DNA from: Nakamurella endophytica
GTDB lineage: Bacteria > Actinomycetota > Actinomycetes > Mycobacteriales > Nakamurellaceae
Reading direction: 5' to 3'
Length of the DNA stretch: 64,000 nt
NCBI RefSeq assembly: GCF_014646215.1
Contig: NZ_BMNA01000003.1
Coordinates: forward strand, 648,751 to 712,750
The position numbers were made by a program, and so were the translations under genes. Below the pieces are notes generated by a model. It saw only the letters and a list, made by a program, of their open reading frames with translations. It was not told the DNA's origin and did no database searches. Of this stretch, positions 1-8,684 are shown in pieces. Each line of letters begins with the position of its first letter. Within the stretch, counting starts at the first letter, position 1.

Positions 1-206
1 CCCCACGGCCGGCCCGGCAGGGGCGGCTCGTCGTCCCAGTCGACGACGCGCGAGGCCACCGGCATGACCGACCGCAGGGCCGCCCATTGGCAGGCGAGCA
101 GTTCCGCGGCGGACCCGGACCGCGCCTGGACGCGGTAGTAGCGCGTGCCGTCGCACCGCGGTGGCCGGCCGAGAGCGACGTCGACCTCCACCCCGTACGT
201 CGGCAC
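1..206 (-). CDS. hypothetical protein, 3' end cut off by window edge
   Basis: This is the beginning of a leftward gene that leaves the window. A GTG at 204-206 is preceded on the coding strand by GGAGGG at a normal spacing, and the frame stays open for all 68 visible codons. The product begins VPTYGVEVDV and carries a tryptophan/valine-rich stretch ending VVDWDDEPPLPGRPWG. I do not recognise a family and see no signal peptide or membrane segment. The coding call rests on the good ribosome binding site and the open frame; nothing about function can be said. Confidence 0.5.
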   Translation of the reverse strand, partial: MPTYGVEVDVALGRPPRCDGTRYYRVQARSGSAAELLACQWAALRSVMPVASRVVDWDDEPPLPGRPW

Positions 207-290
207 GTGTCCCTCCCGGTCCGCGGGCGGCGCCGTCCTCCCTCCCAGCGAGGGAGGACGCCGCGCACCGGCTGCCACTAGCGTGCAGGC

Positions 291-1820
291 ATGACCGCTG
301 CCTCCGCCTCCGCGTCCGCCCCGGCTCCTGACGGGACCGCACAGTCCGGCGCGCCGGCCGACACCTGGGACGTGGTGGTCGTCGGCGGCGGTCCGCCCGG
401 CGAGAACGCCGCGCAGTACGCCATCCAGGGCAGCGACCGGACGGCGGTGATCGTCGAGGCCGAGCTGGTCGGCGGCGAGTGCTCGTACTGGGCGTGCATG
501 CCCAGCAAGGCGCTGCTGCGGCCGTGGAACGTCCTCGACGACGCCCGCCACATGCCCGGGGTGAAGTCGCTGGTCGGCGACCGCGGGCTGGACGTGGCGG
601 CCGTGCTGGAGCGGCGGGACACCATCGTCAACCACCACGACGACGGCTCGCAGGTGCAGTGGGCCAACGGCGCGGGCATCGACGTGGTGCGCGGACGCGG
701 GCGGCTGGCCGGCGAGCGGACCGTCGAGGTCACCGCGGCGGACGGCAGCGTGCGCACCCTGCACGCCCGGCACGCGGTCGTGCTGGCCACCGGCACGACG
801 GCCGCGGTGCCGCCGGTGCCCGGGCTGCGCGAGGCCCTGCCGTGGACGTCGCGGGACGTCACCAACCAGCACGAGGTGCCGGCCAGGGTGGCGGTCGTCG
901 GCGGCGGGGTGGTGGCGTGCGAGGCGACGACCTGGCTGCAGGCGCTCGGCTCCCAGGTGACACTGATCGGCAACGCCCCCGGCCTGCTGCCGCGGAACGA
1001 GCCGTTCGCCGGGGACCTGGTGCGGCAGCGGATGGAGGAGCTCGGGGTCACCGTGCACCTGAGCGCCTCGGTGGACCGGGTGGAGCGCGCGGACGCGCGG
1101 GACACCGGCGAGGGCCACGTGCACGGCGGGCCGGTGACCGTGCACTTCGGCGACGGGTCGGTCACCGTGGACGAGATCCTCGTCGCCACCGGCCGTGTCC
1201 CGGCCAGCCGCGACATCGGCCTGGACACCGTCGGTCTCACCGACGCGACGGACCGGCGCGGCTACCTCCCGGTCGACGACCACCTGACGGTGACCGGCGC
1301 CCAGGGCGACTGGCTGTACGTGGTCGGCGATCTCAACGGTCGCGCACTGCTGACGCACATGGGCAAGTACCAGGCGCGCATCGCCGGGGCGGTGATCGCC
1401 GCCCGCGCCGAAGGTCGGTCGCTGGACGGCCCGTGGTACCGGGACACGGCCGACCACGACCAGGTGCCCCAGGTCACCTTCACCGATCCCGAGGTGGCCT
1501 CCGTCGGGCTGTCCGAGCAGGACGCCAGGGACAAGGGTGTCGACGTGGAGGCCGTCGAGTACGACCTGGCGTCCGTCGCCGGCACCTACCTGCTGCGCGA
1601 GGACTACCGGGGCCGGGCCAAGCTGGTGATCGACCGGGCGGCCGACGTGCTGGTCGGTGCCACCTTCGTCGGCCCGGACGTCGCCGAGCTGCTGCACTCC
1701 GCGACCGTCGCCGTCGTCGGCCGGGTGCCGCTGCCGACGCTGTGGCACGCCGTGCCGTCGTACCCGACGGCGAGCGAGATCTGGCTGCGGCTGCTGGAGA
1801 GCCGCTACTCGCCGTCCTGA
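291..1820 (+). CDS. FAD-dependent pyridine nucleotide-disulphide oxidoreductase family protein (Lpd/MerA-like)
   Basis: 509 residues, the usual length for dihydrolipoamide-dehydrogenase-type flavoenzymes. The N-terminal FAD motif [10 protein letters not shown] is near residue 32, the redox-active pair sits in [13 protein letters not shown] (Cys64 and Cys69, spacing CxxxxC), a second GxGxxA-like NAD(P) motif [11 protein letters not shown] lies near 203, and the second FAD motif is [13 protein letters not shown]. The C-terminal dimer-interface sequence reads [12 protein letters not shown]. In Lpd, MerA and glutathione reductase the catalytic base is the His directly before Pro-Thr (HPT); here that position is Tyr. 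So the fold and cysteines are kept but the His-Glu dyad is altered, and the substrate may not be a classical disulphide. The first 20 residues are alanine-rich and low in complexity. The 3' end overlaps the convergent TetR gene by 16 bp. Confidence 0.85.
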   Translation: MTAASASASAPAPDGTAQSGAPADTWDVVVVGGGPPGENAAQYAIQGSDRTAVIVEAELVGGECSYWACMPSKALLRPWNVLDDARHMPGVKSLVGDRGLDVAAVLERRDTIVNHHDDGSQVQWANGAGIDVVRGRGRLAGERTVEVTAADGSVRTLHARHAVVLATGTTAAVPPVPGLREALPWTSRDVTNQHEVPARVAVVGGGVVACEATTWLQALGSQVTLIGNAPGLLPRNEPFAGDLVRQRMEELGVTVHLSASVDRVERADARDTGEGHVHGGPVTVHFGDGSVTVDEILVATGRVPASRDIGLDTVGLTDATDRRGYLPVDDHLTVTGAQGDWLYVVGDLNGRALLTHMGKYQARIAGAVIAARAEGRSLDGPWYRDTADHDQVPQVTFTDPEVASVGLSEQDARDKGVDVEAVEYDLASVAGTYLLREDYRGRAKLVIDRAADVLVGATFVGPDVAELLHSATVAVVGRVPLPTLWHAVPSYPTASEIWLRLLESRYSPS

Positions 1821-2791
1821 CCCGACCGGTCCCGCGGGCGCGGTCCCGCGGGACCGCGCGGCGGGCGTGGTGTCGCCGCCACCCGGTCCAGCCACTCGAC
1901 GAGCAGCGCGCGTTCCCCGGCCGTGAGCTCCGGCAGGTCCGCCGCGGCCGCCCGCAGGGTGACCGCCGCGGTGGTGACGGTGTCGGCGGCGGCTGCCGTG
2001 CCGGCGGGGTCGGCGCCGGCGAGACCGCCTCCGGCGGCTTCTGTGTCGCTCCCGTCGACGGTGTCGGAACGCTCGACGCTGCCGACACCGTCGAACCGGC
2101 CGCCGCCGTCGAGACCGGCGGGCCGGTCGACGCTGTCGGCCGGCGCGTCGGTGAGCACGGTCCTCAGCACGGCGTCGAGCAGGGCGGGTGCCAGCTGGGG
2201 GTCGCGGTCCCCGGCGGCGCTCTCCAGCAAGGTCAGCACGGCGCCGGTGCCGGCGGCGTGGATCAGGTCGACGGCGTGCCGCTCGGCGACCCGCAGCCGA
2301 CCCGTGGCGGCCAGCCGGCGGACCCGGGCCCGCAGCACGTCGAGGCCGGCCGCGGCGGCCGGCGACCGGGACGCGCGGTCGGGGTCCGCGAGGTAGGCGA
2401 AGAGCACCGGATTGTCGAGGCCGAAGCGGATGTGGTTGTCCCATGCCGCGCGCAGGTCAGTGACCGGGTCGCCGGGCGCGCCGACTGCGCCGGCCGCGCC
2501 GACAGCACCGACAGCGCCGACAGCGCCGACAGCGCCGACTGGGCCGACCGGTGCCTTGGCCGTGACGTAGCGGCTCATCGCGTGCTCGGCGACCGCGTCC
2601 AGCAGCCCGTCCTTGTCGCCGAACAGCCGGTAGATCGTCGGCGCCTGCACGGCGGCCGCCTCGGCGACGGCGCGGGTGGTCACCGCCGCCGCACCGCCGT
2701 CGTGCAGCAACCGGGCCGCGGCGTCCACGATGCGCGTCCGCACCTCCGGGCGCCCACTCCGCGGCGGGGTCCGCGGCTCGACCTGGGTCAC
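1805..2791 (-). CDS. TetR/AcrR family transcriptional regulator with glycine-valine repeat insert
   Basis: 328 residues, long for TetR (usually 190-220). The N-terminal helix-turn-helix is clear: [16 protein letters not shown] followed by [20 protein letters not shown] around residues 20-60. After it comes a low-complexity run of Gly-Ala-Val triplets (about residues 81-105) encoded by a 9-bp DNA repeat, then a helical ligand domain with [18 protein letters not shown], and a Gly/Asp-rich C-terminal tail. The GTG start at 2789-2791 lies 6 bases after a TAGGGT -10 box on the coding strand and has no Shine-Dalgarno, which suggests a leaderless mRNA. It is divergent from the NmrA-type reductase at 2879, its most likely target. 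It overlaps the preceding convergent gene. Confidence 0.85.
   Translation of the reverse strand: MTQVEPRTPPRSGRPEVRTRIVDAAARLLHDGGAAAVTTRAVAEAAAVQAPTIYRLFGDKDGLLDAVAEHAMSRYVTAKAPVGPVGAVGAVGAVGAVGAAGAVGAPGDPVTDLRAAWDNHIRFGLDNPVLFAYLADPDRASRSPAAAAGLDVLRARVRRLAATGRLRVAERHAVDLIHAAGTGAVLTLLESAAGDRDPQLAPALLDAVLRTVLTDAPADSVDRPAGLDGGGRFDGVGSVERSDTVDGSDTEAAGGGLAGADPAGTAAAADTVTTAAVTLRAAAADLPELTAGERALLVEWLDRVAATPRPPRGPAGPRPRDRSGQDGE
2478..2549. repeat. 9-bp tandem repeat inside the TetR gene, 8 units
   Basis: Eight consecutive 9-bp units of the form GCGCCGACA, with small variations (GCGCCGACT, GCACCGACA, GGGCCGACC). The period is a multiple of three, so copy changes stay in frame and lengthen or shorten the Gly-Ala-Val linker between the DNA-binding and ligand domains of the TetR protein. 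Confidence 0.85.
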
Positions 2792-2878
2792 GGGTCGACC
2801 CTAGCCGCCGTCTATCGCTCCATTCCGGTGATAACGTCTGTGTGTTAGCAGTGATAAAGCGAGGCATCAGGAGAACGC
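2792..2878. promoter_or_regulatory. divergent TetR/NmrA control region
   Basis: This 87-bp spacer separates the divergent TetR and reductase genes. It holds the direct repeat GTGATAA at 2828-2834 and 2851-2857 (23 bp apart, about two helical turns), and between them TAAC-N8-GTTA (2832-2847). It is AT-rich relative to its surroundings. On the minus strand TAGGGT (2803-2798) is a good -10 for a leaderless TetR transcript. AGGAG at 2869-2873 serves the rightward gene. The repeats are the likely TetR operator; that is inference. Confidence 0.5.
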
Positions 2879-3742
2879 ATGATCGTCGTCACCGGAGCGA
2901 CCGGGCAGCTCGGTTCGCGGATCGTCCAGCATCTGCTCGAACGGGTCCCGGCCGAGGGGATCGGAGTGAGCGTCCGTGACACGGACGCCGCCGCGGAGCT
3001 GGCGGACCGAGGAGTGCGGGTCCGGCGCGGCGACTTCGCCGATCCGTCGACGCTCGCGTCCGCGTTCGAGGGCGCCTCGCAGGTGCTCGTCGTCTCGGTC
3101 GACCGGCTCGGCGAGGAGGCCGTCGCCGCGCACCGGGTCGCCCTGGACGCGGCTCTGGAGGCCGGCGCCCAGCGCATCCTCTACACCAGCCACCAGGCCG
3201 CCGGCCCGGACTCCTTGTTCGAGCCTGCCCGGGACCACGCCGCGACGGAGACCCACCTGTCCGGGCTGGGTGTGCCGTTCACCGCGCTGCGCGACGGTTT
3301 CCACGCGTCGACCGTGCCGCGCCTGGTGGGAGCGGCGCTGCAGACCGGCGAGCTGGTCGCGCCCGAGGACGGACCGGTCTCCTGGACCACCCACGACGAC
3401 CTCGCCGAGGCCGCGGCCGCGGTGCTGGCCGACCCCGACCGGCCGGAGCGGGACACCTCGGTGCTCACCGCACGGGAGGCGGTCACCCTGGAGCAGGTCG
3501 CCGACCTGCTGTCCGAGCGGTCCGGGCGGACCGTCCGGCGGGTCGTCGTGGGCGACGAGGACTACGTCGCCGGGCTGGTCCGGCACGGCGTCCCGGAACC
3601 GGCGGCACGGATGCTGCTCACGCTCTTCCTGGCCGCCCGCCGCGGCGAGTTCGCGGTCACCGCGCCCACCCTCGCCGAGCTGGTGGGGCGGGAACCGCAG
3701 CCCGTGTCGACCGTGCTGGACGCCGGGGTCCCCGCCGGCTGA
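2879..3742 (+). CDS. NmrA-like NAD(P)-binding reductase (QorB/YtfG-like SDR)
   Basis: 287 residues. It opens with the Rossmann motif [17 protein letters not shown], the signature of NmrA/YtfG-type atypical SDRs, which reduce quinones or act as NAD(P)H sensors. The middle segment ILYTSHQAA and the substrate-loop residues around LRDGFHAST match the QorB pattern, and no classical YxxxK catalytic pair is present. The ATG has AGGAG 5 bases upstream. It is divergent from a TetR regulator, the common arrangement in which the regulator senses a quinone or electrophile and represses the reductase. Length is normal for the family (about 285). A second frame overlaps the whole gene but lacks its features. 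Confidence 0.85.
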   Translation: MIVVTGATGQLGSRIVQHLLERVPAEGIGVSVRDTDAAAELADRGVRVRRGDFADPSTLASAFEGASQVLVVSVDRLGEEAVAAHRVALDAALEAGAQRILYTSHQAAGPDSLFEPARDHAATETHLSGLGVPFTALRDGFHASTVPRLVGAALQTGELVAPEDGPVSWTTHDDLAEAAAAVLADPDRPERDTSVLTAREAVTLEQVADLLSERSGRTVRRVVVGDEDYVAGLVRHGVPEPAARMLLTLFLAARRGEFAVTAPTLAELVGREPQPVSTVLDAGVPAG

Positions 3743-3813
3743 CCGTGCCGACTGACCGTGCAGTGCCGGCAGTACGGCCGGCAGTACCGACTGACCATGC
3801 CGGCCGCCGCAGC

Positions 3814-4893
3814 TCAGTGCGCGCGGCCGTCCGTCACCCAGTGCTCGGGATCGACCACCTCGGACGGCACGGGCGGCGGCGGCGGGGTGCCGTCGCCGAA
3901 CGGGCGGCCGCCCAGCTCCTCCCGGTGGTGCGGCGTGAGCCAGCCGCGCAGATCCGGCCCGACCGGCACGATCTGCGTCGGGTTGATGTCCTTGTGGACG
4001 ATGTAGTAGTGCTGCTTGATCTGCACGAAGTCCGTGGTGTCGCCGAAACCCGGGGTCTGGAACAGGTCGCGGGCGTAGGCCCAGAGCACGGGCATCTCGG
4101 ACAGCTTGCTGCGGTTGCACTTGAAGTGGCCGTGGTAGACCGCGTCGAACCGGGCCAGCGTCGTGAACAGCCGGACGTCGGCCTCGGTGATGGTGTCGCC
4201 GACCAGGTACCGCTGCGTCGACAGCCGCTCCTGCAGCCAGTCCAGGCGGTCGAACAGCCGGTGGTAGGCCCGCTCGTACGACTCCTGCGAGCCCGCGAAA
4301 CCGCAGCGGTAGACGCCGTTGTTGACGTCCCGGAAGACGAGATCGGCGACGTGGTCGATCTCGTCGCGCAGCCGCTCGGGATACAGCTCCGGCGCGCCCT
4401 CGCGGTGGAACGCCGTCCACTGCGTGGACAGGTCGAGGGTGATCTGCGGGTAGTCGTTGGTGACGACCGCGCCGGTCGGGATGTCGACGACGGCCGGCAC
4501 GGTGATGCCCCGGGGGTAGTCCGGGTCGCGCCGGAAGTAGGCGTCCTGCAGCCGCGGGATCCCGAGCACCGGATCCACCCCACCAGGGTCGAGATCGAAG
4601 GTCCAGCTGCGCTCGTCGTGCGTCGGGCCGCAGACGCCCATGGACAGCACCGGCTCCAGGCCCAGCAGCCGCCGCACGATGATCGCGCGGTTGGCCCACG
4701 GGCAGGCGCGCGCCACCACCAGGCGGTAGCGGCCCGGCTCGACCGGGAAGCCGTCGCGGCCGTCGGCGGTGATCCGGGTGGTGATGTAGTTGGTGTCCCG
4801 GTTGAACTCCTGCCCCTTCGTGACGTAGCCGCCGGCGCCGGAGCCCTCGTGGGCCGTGCTCGACGTCGGGCTCTGCGTGGAGGTGTCGGTCAC
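3814..4893 (-). CDS. glutathionyl-hydroquinone reductase family protein (Xi-class GST, YqjG/PcpF-like)
   Basis: 359 residues. The N-terminal thioredoxin-like domain carries the diagnostic active site RACPWANRAIIVRRLLGLE (Cys near residue 62), and the C-terminal helical domain contains RCGFAGSQESYERAY and the TDFVQIKQHYY tail typical of the family. Homologues use glutathione to strip thiol from glutathionyl-hydroquinones. The GTG start at 4893 has AGGAG five bases away; the frame stays open further upstream to 5373 but with no conserved sequence, so the longer form is rejected. Actinobacteria usually make mycothiol rather than glutathione, so the natural thiol may be mycothiol; this is inference. 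It is followed upstream by a same-strand epimerase gene 104 bp away. Confidence 0.88.
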   Translation of the reverse strand: MTDTSTQSPTSSTAHEGSGAGGYVTKGQEFNRDTNYITTRITADGRDGFPVEPGRYRLVVARACPWANRAIIVRRLLGLEPVLSMGVCGPTHDERSWTFDLDPGGVDPVLGIPRLQDAYFRRDPDYPRGITVPAVVDIPTGAVVTNDYPQITLDLSTQWTAFHREGAPELYPERLRDEIDHVADLVFRDVNNGVYRCGFAGSQESYERAYHRLFDRLDWLQERLSTQRYLVGDTITEADVRLFTTLARFDAVYHGHFKCNRSKLSEMPVLWAYARDLFQTPGFGDTTDFVQIKQHYYIVHKDINPTQIVPVGPDLRGWLTPHHREELGGRPFGDGTPPPPPVPSEVVDPEHWVTDGRAH

Positions 4894-4997
4894 GGGGTCT
4901 CCTGGACGATTCGGGCGGGCGGGTGCGGATCCGTGGGACGGTCGGGACGAGGGTCCCACCGGCAGGGTCCCGGCAACACCGGGAGCTGCTGCGTGGC

Positions 4998-5861
4998 TCA
5001 GCCGGCGTGGTCGCGCCAGCTGTGCGCCGGCTCGTACCCGAGCAGCCGGCGGGCCTTGTCGATGCCCAGCAGGGTCTCGTGCTCGCCGAGCTCGCGGCGC
5101 ACCTCGACCCCGGGGAAGGCCTCGGCGGCCAGCTCGGCCGACGGCCGAGACATCACCGTGTCCGCGTTGGCGATGACGAACACGTGGCGGCCGGTCAGGT
5201 CGGCGGTCAGCGCCAGCCGCACGGCCTGCGCGCCGTCCCTGGCGTCGATGTAGCCCCAGGCGTTCCACTGCCGGACGGCGGGGTCGGCGTCGTAGCCGGG
5301 GAAGGCGGCGTAGTCCCCAGGTGCCATGACGTTGGAGAACCGCAGCCCGATCATCGTCATCCCCGGCTCCCACCGGCAGAACTGCAGCGCCATCTCCTCC
5401 TCCAGCGTCTTCGCCAGCGAGTAGGAGCTGTTCGGACGCGGGTGGTACTCCTCGTCCACCGGCAGGTACGGCGGCGGGGCGTCCGGCCCCAACGGCAGTC
5501 CGAGCACCGTCTCGCTGGAGGCCCAGACCACCCGGCGGATGCCGGCCGCCCTGGCGGCGGAGAACACGTGGTAGGTGGCCAGGATGTTGTTGCCGAAGGT
5601 GGCGGCGTTCGTCGTCAGGCCGGGCGCCGGGATCGCCGCCAGGTGCACCACCGCGTCGATGCGGTCATAGCGGTCGTCGACGGCCTGCAGCGCCTGCGCG
5701 GCCTGGCCGTAGTCGGTCAGGTCGACGCGGACGAACGGCGCGACGGCGTCCGGGGACGGTGCCCGGTCGAGGTTCACCACGTCGTGGCCGTGGTCGACCA
5801 GGTCCCGCACCACCGCGCTGCCGAGCTTCCCGCTGCCACCGGTCACCGCGATCCTCGCCAT
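4998..5861 (-). CDS. NAD-dependent epimerase/dehydratase family protein (extended SDR)
   Basis: 287 residues. The start MARIAVTGGSGKLGSAVV carries the GxxGxxG NAD motif. DAVVHLAAIPAPG follows near residue 65, and the catalytic YSLAKTLEEE (YxxxK) near 155, as in UDP-glucose 4-epimerase and uronate-dehydrogenase-like proteins. The ATG at 5861 is preceded by AGGAGGTGTCC, an almost perfect ribosome binding site; a longer open frame to 6023 has no such signal. Substrate cannot be named from sequence. The neighbouring hydroquinone reductase on the same strand may be cotranscribed, and the beta-mannosidase diverges from it, so a sugar-related role is plausible. Confidence 0.85.
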   Translation of the reverse strand: MARIAVTGGSGKLGSAVVRDLVDHGHDVVNLDRAPSPDAVAPFVRVDLTDYGQAAQALQAVDDRYDRIDAVVHLAAIPAPGLTTNAATFGNNILATYHVFSAARAAGIRRVVWASSETVLGLPLGPDAPPPYLPVDEEYHPRPNSSYSLAKTLEEEMALQFCRWEPGMTMIGLRFSNVMAPGDYAAFPGYDADPAVRQWNAWGYIDARDGAQAVRLALTADLTGRHVFVIANADTVMSRPSAELAAEAFPGVEVRRELGEHETLLGIDKARRLLGYEPAHSWRDHAG

Positions 5862-6048
5862 GGACACCTCCTGTGCTGTGCGCCGGCCAGCCGGCCCGCC
5901 GTCCCCGTGATGGTCCCCGGCCCGGGACGGGACGACACCTGCGGACCGCACCAGCGCCGGCCACCGCCGCCGAGCGCCCGGTGACCACGGGGCCGCCGCG
6001 GGCGCCGCGGCCGGCGCGGGCACCGACTCCCGTCGTTACGCTCCGGCC

Positions 6049-8595
6049 ATGACCCGGTCCCGGACCCCGCTCGTCGACGGCTGGACCCTGGCCCTGGCCG
6101 GCCCCGGGGACGGCGCGGCGGACGGCCACCCCGCGCCGCCGTCGCCGGACACCGTGCCGAAAACGCCGGTCACCGTGCCGAAAACCCTGCCGGACACCCT
6201 GCCGGACAGCGTGCCGGCGACCGTCCCGGGCACGGTGCACACCGACCTGCTGGCCGCCGGGCTGATCCCGGATCCCTACCTGGACCGCAACGAGCTCGAC
6301 CTGGACTGGATCGGCCACCAGCGGTGGTCCTACCGCTGCCGGTTCGACGCCCCGCCCGCCGCCGAGCGCACCGACCTCGCCCTGGACGGGCTCGACACCG
6401 TGGCCACGGTCCTGGTCAACGGTGTGCCGGTCGGCCGCTTCGCCAACCAGCACCGCAGCCACCGGATCGCGCTGGACGAGGTGCTGCGCCCCGGCCCCAA
6501 CGAGGTGGAGGTGGTCTTCGACTCCGCGTGGGAGTACGCCCGCGACCTGGAGCGCATGCTCGGTCCGCGGCCGAACGCCTACCCGACCCCGTTCCAGTTC
6601 GTCCGCAAGATGGCCTGCAATTTCGGCTGGGACTGGGGTCCGTCGCTGGTCACCGCCGGAATCTGGCGGCCGGTGGCGGTGGAGACCTGGGACACCGCAC
6701 GGATCGCCGGCGTCCGCCCGCTGGTCACCGTCGACGGTGCCGTGGGGCGGGTCCGGGTCGAGGTGGACGTCGAGCGCAGCGCCGGCCGGGACGCCGCGCT
6801 GACCGCCGCGGTGGCGGTCGCCGGGCAGCGTGCCGAGGTGGCCGTCGCGCCGGGGGCGGGGACGGTGACGGTCGAGCTGGCGGTCCCGGACGTCGACCTG
6901 TGGTGGCCGCATGACCTGGGCGACCAGCCGCTGTACCGGCTCGACGTGGAGCTCCACGCGGCGGCCGCCGGGGACCTCGGCGACGCCGGGCCGCAGCTGC
7001 TGGGGGCGTGGTCCCGCCGCATCGGGTTCCGCACGGTCGAGCTCGACACCTCGCCCGACGCCACGGGTTCCGCGTGGACCGTGGTGGTCAACGGCGTGCC
7101 GGTGTTCGCCCGCGGGGTGAACTGGATCCCCGACGACTGCTTCCCGTCGCGGATCACCCGGGAACGCCTCGCGGCGCGGCTGGACCAGGCGGTCCAGGCC
7201 CACGTCGACCTGGTGCGGGTGTGGGGCGGCGGCATCTACGAATCCGAGGACTTCTACGAGCTCTGCGACGAGCGGGGACTGCTGGTCTGGCAGGATTTCC
7301 TCTTCGCGTGCGCGGCGTATCCCGAGGAGGAGCCCCTGCGGTCCGAGGTGCTGGCCGAGGCGCGGGAGAACGTCCAGCGCCTGATGCCGCACCCCAGCCT
7401 GGTGCTGTGGAACGGCTGCAACGAGAACATCTGGGGTTACTTCGACTGGGGCTGGCGGGACGAGCTGGCCGGCCGGAGCTGGGGCGCGGGCTACTACCTC
7501 GACCTGCTGCCGGCCGTCGTCGCCGAGGTCGACCCGACGCGGCCGTACTACCCGGGCAGCCCGTACTCCGGGTCGATGGACCGGCACCCCAACCTGGACA
7601 CGCACGGCCCGATGCACCTGTGGGACGTGTGGAACCAGCGGGACTACACCGCCTACCGCGAGCACCGCCCGCGGTTCGCCGCCGAGTTCGGCTACCAGGG
7701 CCCGCCGACGCTGCCCACCCTGCGGCGGGCGGTGCACGACGAGCCGCTGCGGCCGGACTCCCCGGGGATGCTGCACCACCAGAAGGCCGAGGACGGCAAC
7801 GGCAAGCTGGCCCGCGGCGCCGCCCCGCACCTGCCGGAGGCCGCGACGTTCGAGGACTGGCACTATTTGATGTCGGTGCAGCAGTCCGAGGCGGTCCGGT
7901 TCGGCGTCGAGCACCTGCGGTCGCTGCGCGGCCGGTGCATGGGGTCGGTGGTGTGGCAGCTCAACGACTGCTGGCCGGTCACCTCGTGGGCGGCGGTGGA
8001 TGGCGACGGCCGGCGGAAGTTGCTGTGGTACGGGCTGCGCGACGCCTACGCGGACCGGCTGCTGACCGTGCAGCCCCGCGACGAGGGACTCGCGGTGTGC
8101 GCCGTCAACGACGGCGGCGACACCTGGTCCGGCCCGCTGACCGTGCGCCGGATGTCGCTGGACGGTGACGTGCTCGCGGAGTGGTCGGCATCCTTCGAGG
8201 TGGCCGGCCGGGCCGTCGCCCAGGTGGCGCTGCCGGCCGCGGTCTGCACTCCGGACCGACCGTCCGCGGAGGTGCTGGTCGCCGAGACCGGCGACGGCGA
8301 GCAGGCGCTGTGGTTCTTCGTGCCCGACCGCGAGCTGGCGCTGCCGGACCCCGGGTTGGACGTCGAGGTGGCGCCGTCCGGCGACGGCTGCCGGGTGACC
8401 GTCCGCGCGGAACGGCTGGCCCGGCACGTGGTGGTGCTGGCCGACCGCTGGGACGACGACGCCCGGTGCGGCGACGGCGCCGTCACCCTGCTGCCCGGCC
8501 GGACCCACGCCTTCGAGGTCACCGGCGCCCGGCCGCCGGGCGCGGTCCGGGACGGCGACGGGCTGCGCACCCTGCACGGCGTCACCCGGCGCTGA
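6049..8595 (+). CDS. glycoside hydrolase family 2 beta-mannosidase
   Basis: 848 residues, the normal size of GH2 beta-mannosidases (EC 3.2.1.25), which release mannose from the non-reducing end of manno-oligosaccharides. The sugar-binding domain has NFGWDWGPSLVTAGIWRPV, a hallmark of mannosidases within GH2. The acid/base is Glu459 in VLWNGCNENIWG, and the nucleophile is Glu546 in RFAAEFGYQGPPT. No signal peptide is visible, so the enzyme is probably cytoplasmic. An unusual proline/threonine-rich insert (about residues 30-65, with VPKTP, VPKTL, LPDTL, LPDSV, VPATV and VPGTV units) interrupts the N-terminal domain. The ATG lacks a convincing Shine-Dalgarno. No mannan importer is adjacent. Confidence 0.93.
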   Translation: MTRSRTPLVDGWTLALAGPGDGAADGHPAPPSPDTVPKTPVTVPKTLPDTLPDSVPATVPGTVHTDLLAAGLIPDPYLDRNELDLDWIGHQRWSYRCRFDAPPAAERTDLALDGLDTVATVLVNGVPVGRFANQHRSHRIALDEVLRPGPNEVEVVFDSAWEYARDLERMLGPRPNAYPTPFQFVRKMACNFGWDWGPSLVTAGIWRPVAVETWDTARIAGVRPLVTVDGAVGRVRVEVDVERSAGRDAALTAAVAVAGQRAEVAVAPGAGTVTVELAVPDVDLWWPHDLGDQPLYRLDVELHAAAAGDLGDAGPQLLGAWSRRIGFRTVELDTSPDATGSAWTVVVNGVPVFARGVNWIPDDCFPSRITRERLAARLDQAVQAHVDLVRVWGGGIYESEDFYELCDERGLLVWQDFLFACAAYPEEEPLRSEVLAEARENVQRLMPHPSLVLWNGCNENIWGYFDWGWRDELAGRSWGAGYYLDLLPAVVAEVDPTRPYYPGSPYSGSMDRHPNLDTHGPMHLWDVWNQRDYTAYREHRPRFAAEFGYQGPPTLPTLRRAVHDEPLRPDSPGMLHHQKAEDGNGKLARGAAPHLPEAATFEDWHYLMSVQQSEAVRFGVEHLRSLRGRCMGSVVWQLNDCWPVTSWAAVDGDGRRKLLWYGLRDAYADRLLTVQPRDEGLAVCAVNDGGDTWSGPLTVRRMSLDGDVLAEWSASFEVAGRAVAQVALPAAVCTPDRPSAEVLVAETGDGEQALWFFVPDRELALPDPGLDVEVAPSGDGCRVTVRAERLARHVVVLADRWDDDARCGDGAVTLLPGRTHAFEVTGARPPGAVRDGDGLRTLHGVTRR

Positions 8596-8684
8596 CCCGC
8601 CACGGCCGGCGGAGTGCGCCGCGGCCGGCTGGGTAGCGTGGCAGGACGGGTCCGGCGGCGGCGCCGGGCCGTGAGGGAGGAACA

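Noticed and set aside
2832-2847. TAAC-N8-GTTA as a definite TetR operator
   Set aside because: Arms of only four bases; kept as part of the control region but not as a firm site.
4894-5373. Upstream extension of the hydroquinone reductase
   Set aside because: No conserved sequence, and the GTG at 4893 has a good ribosome binding site.
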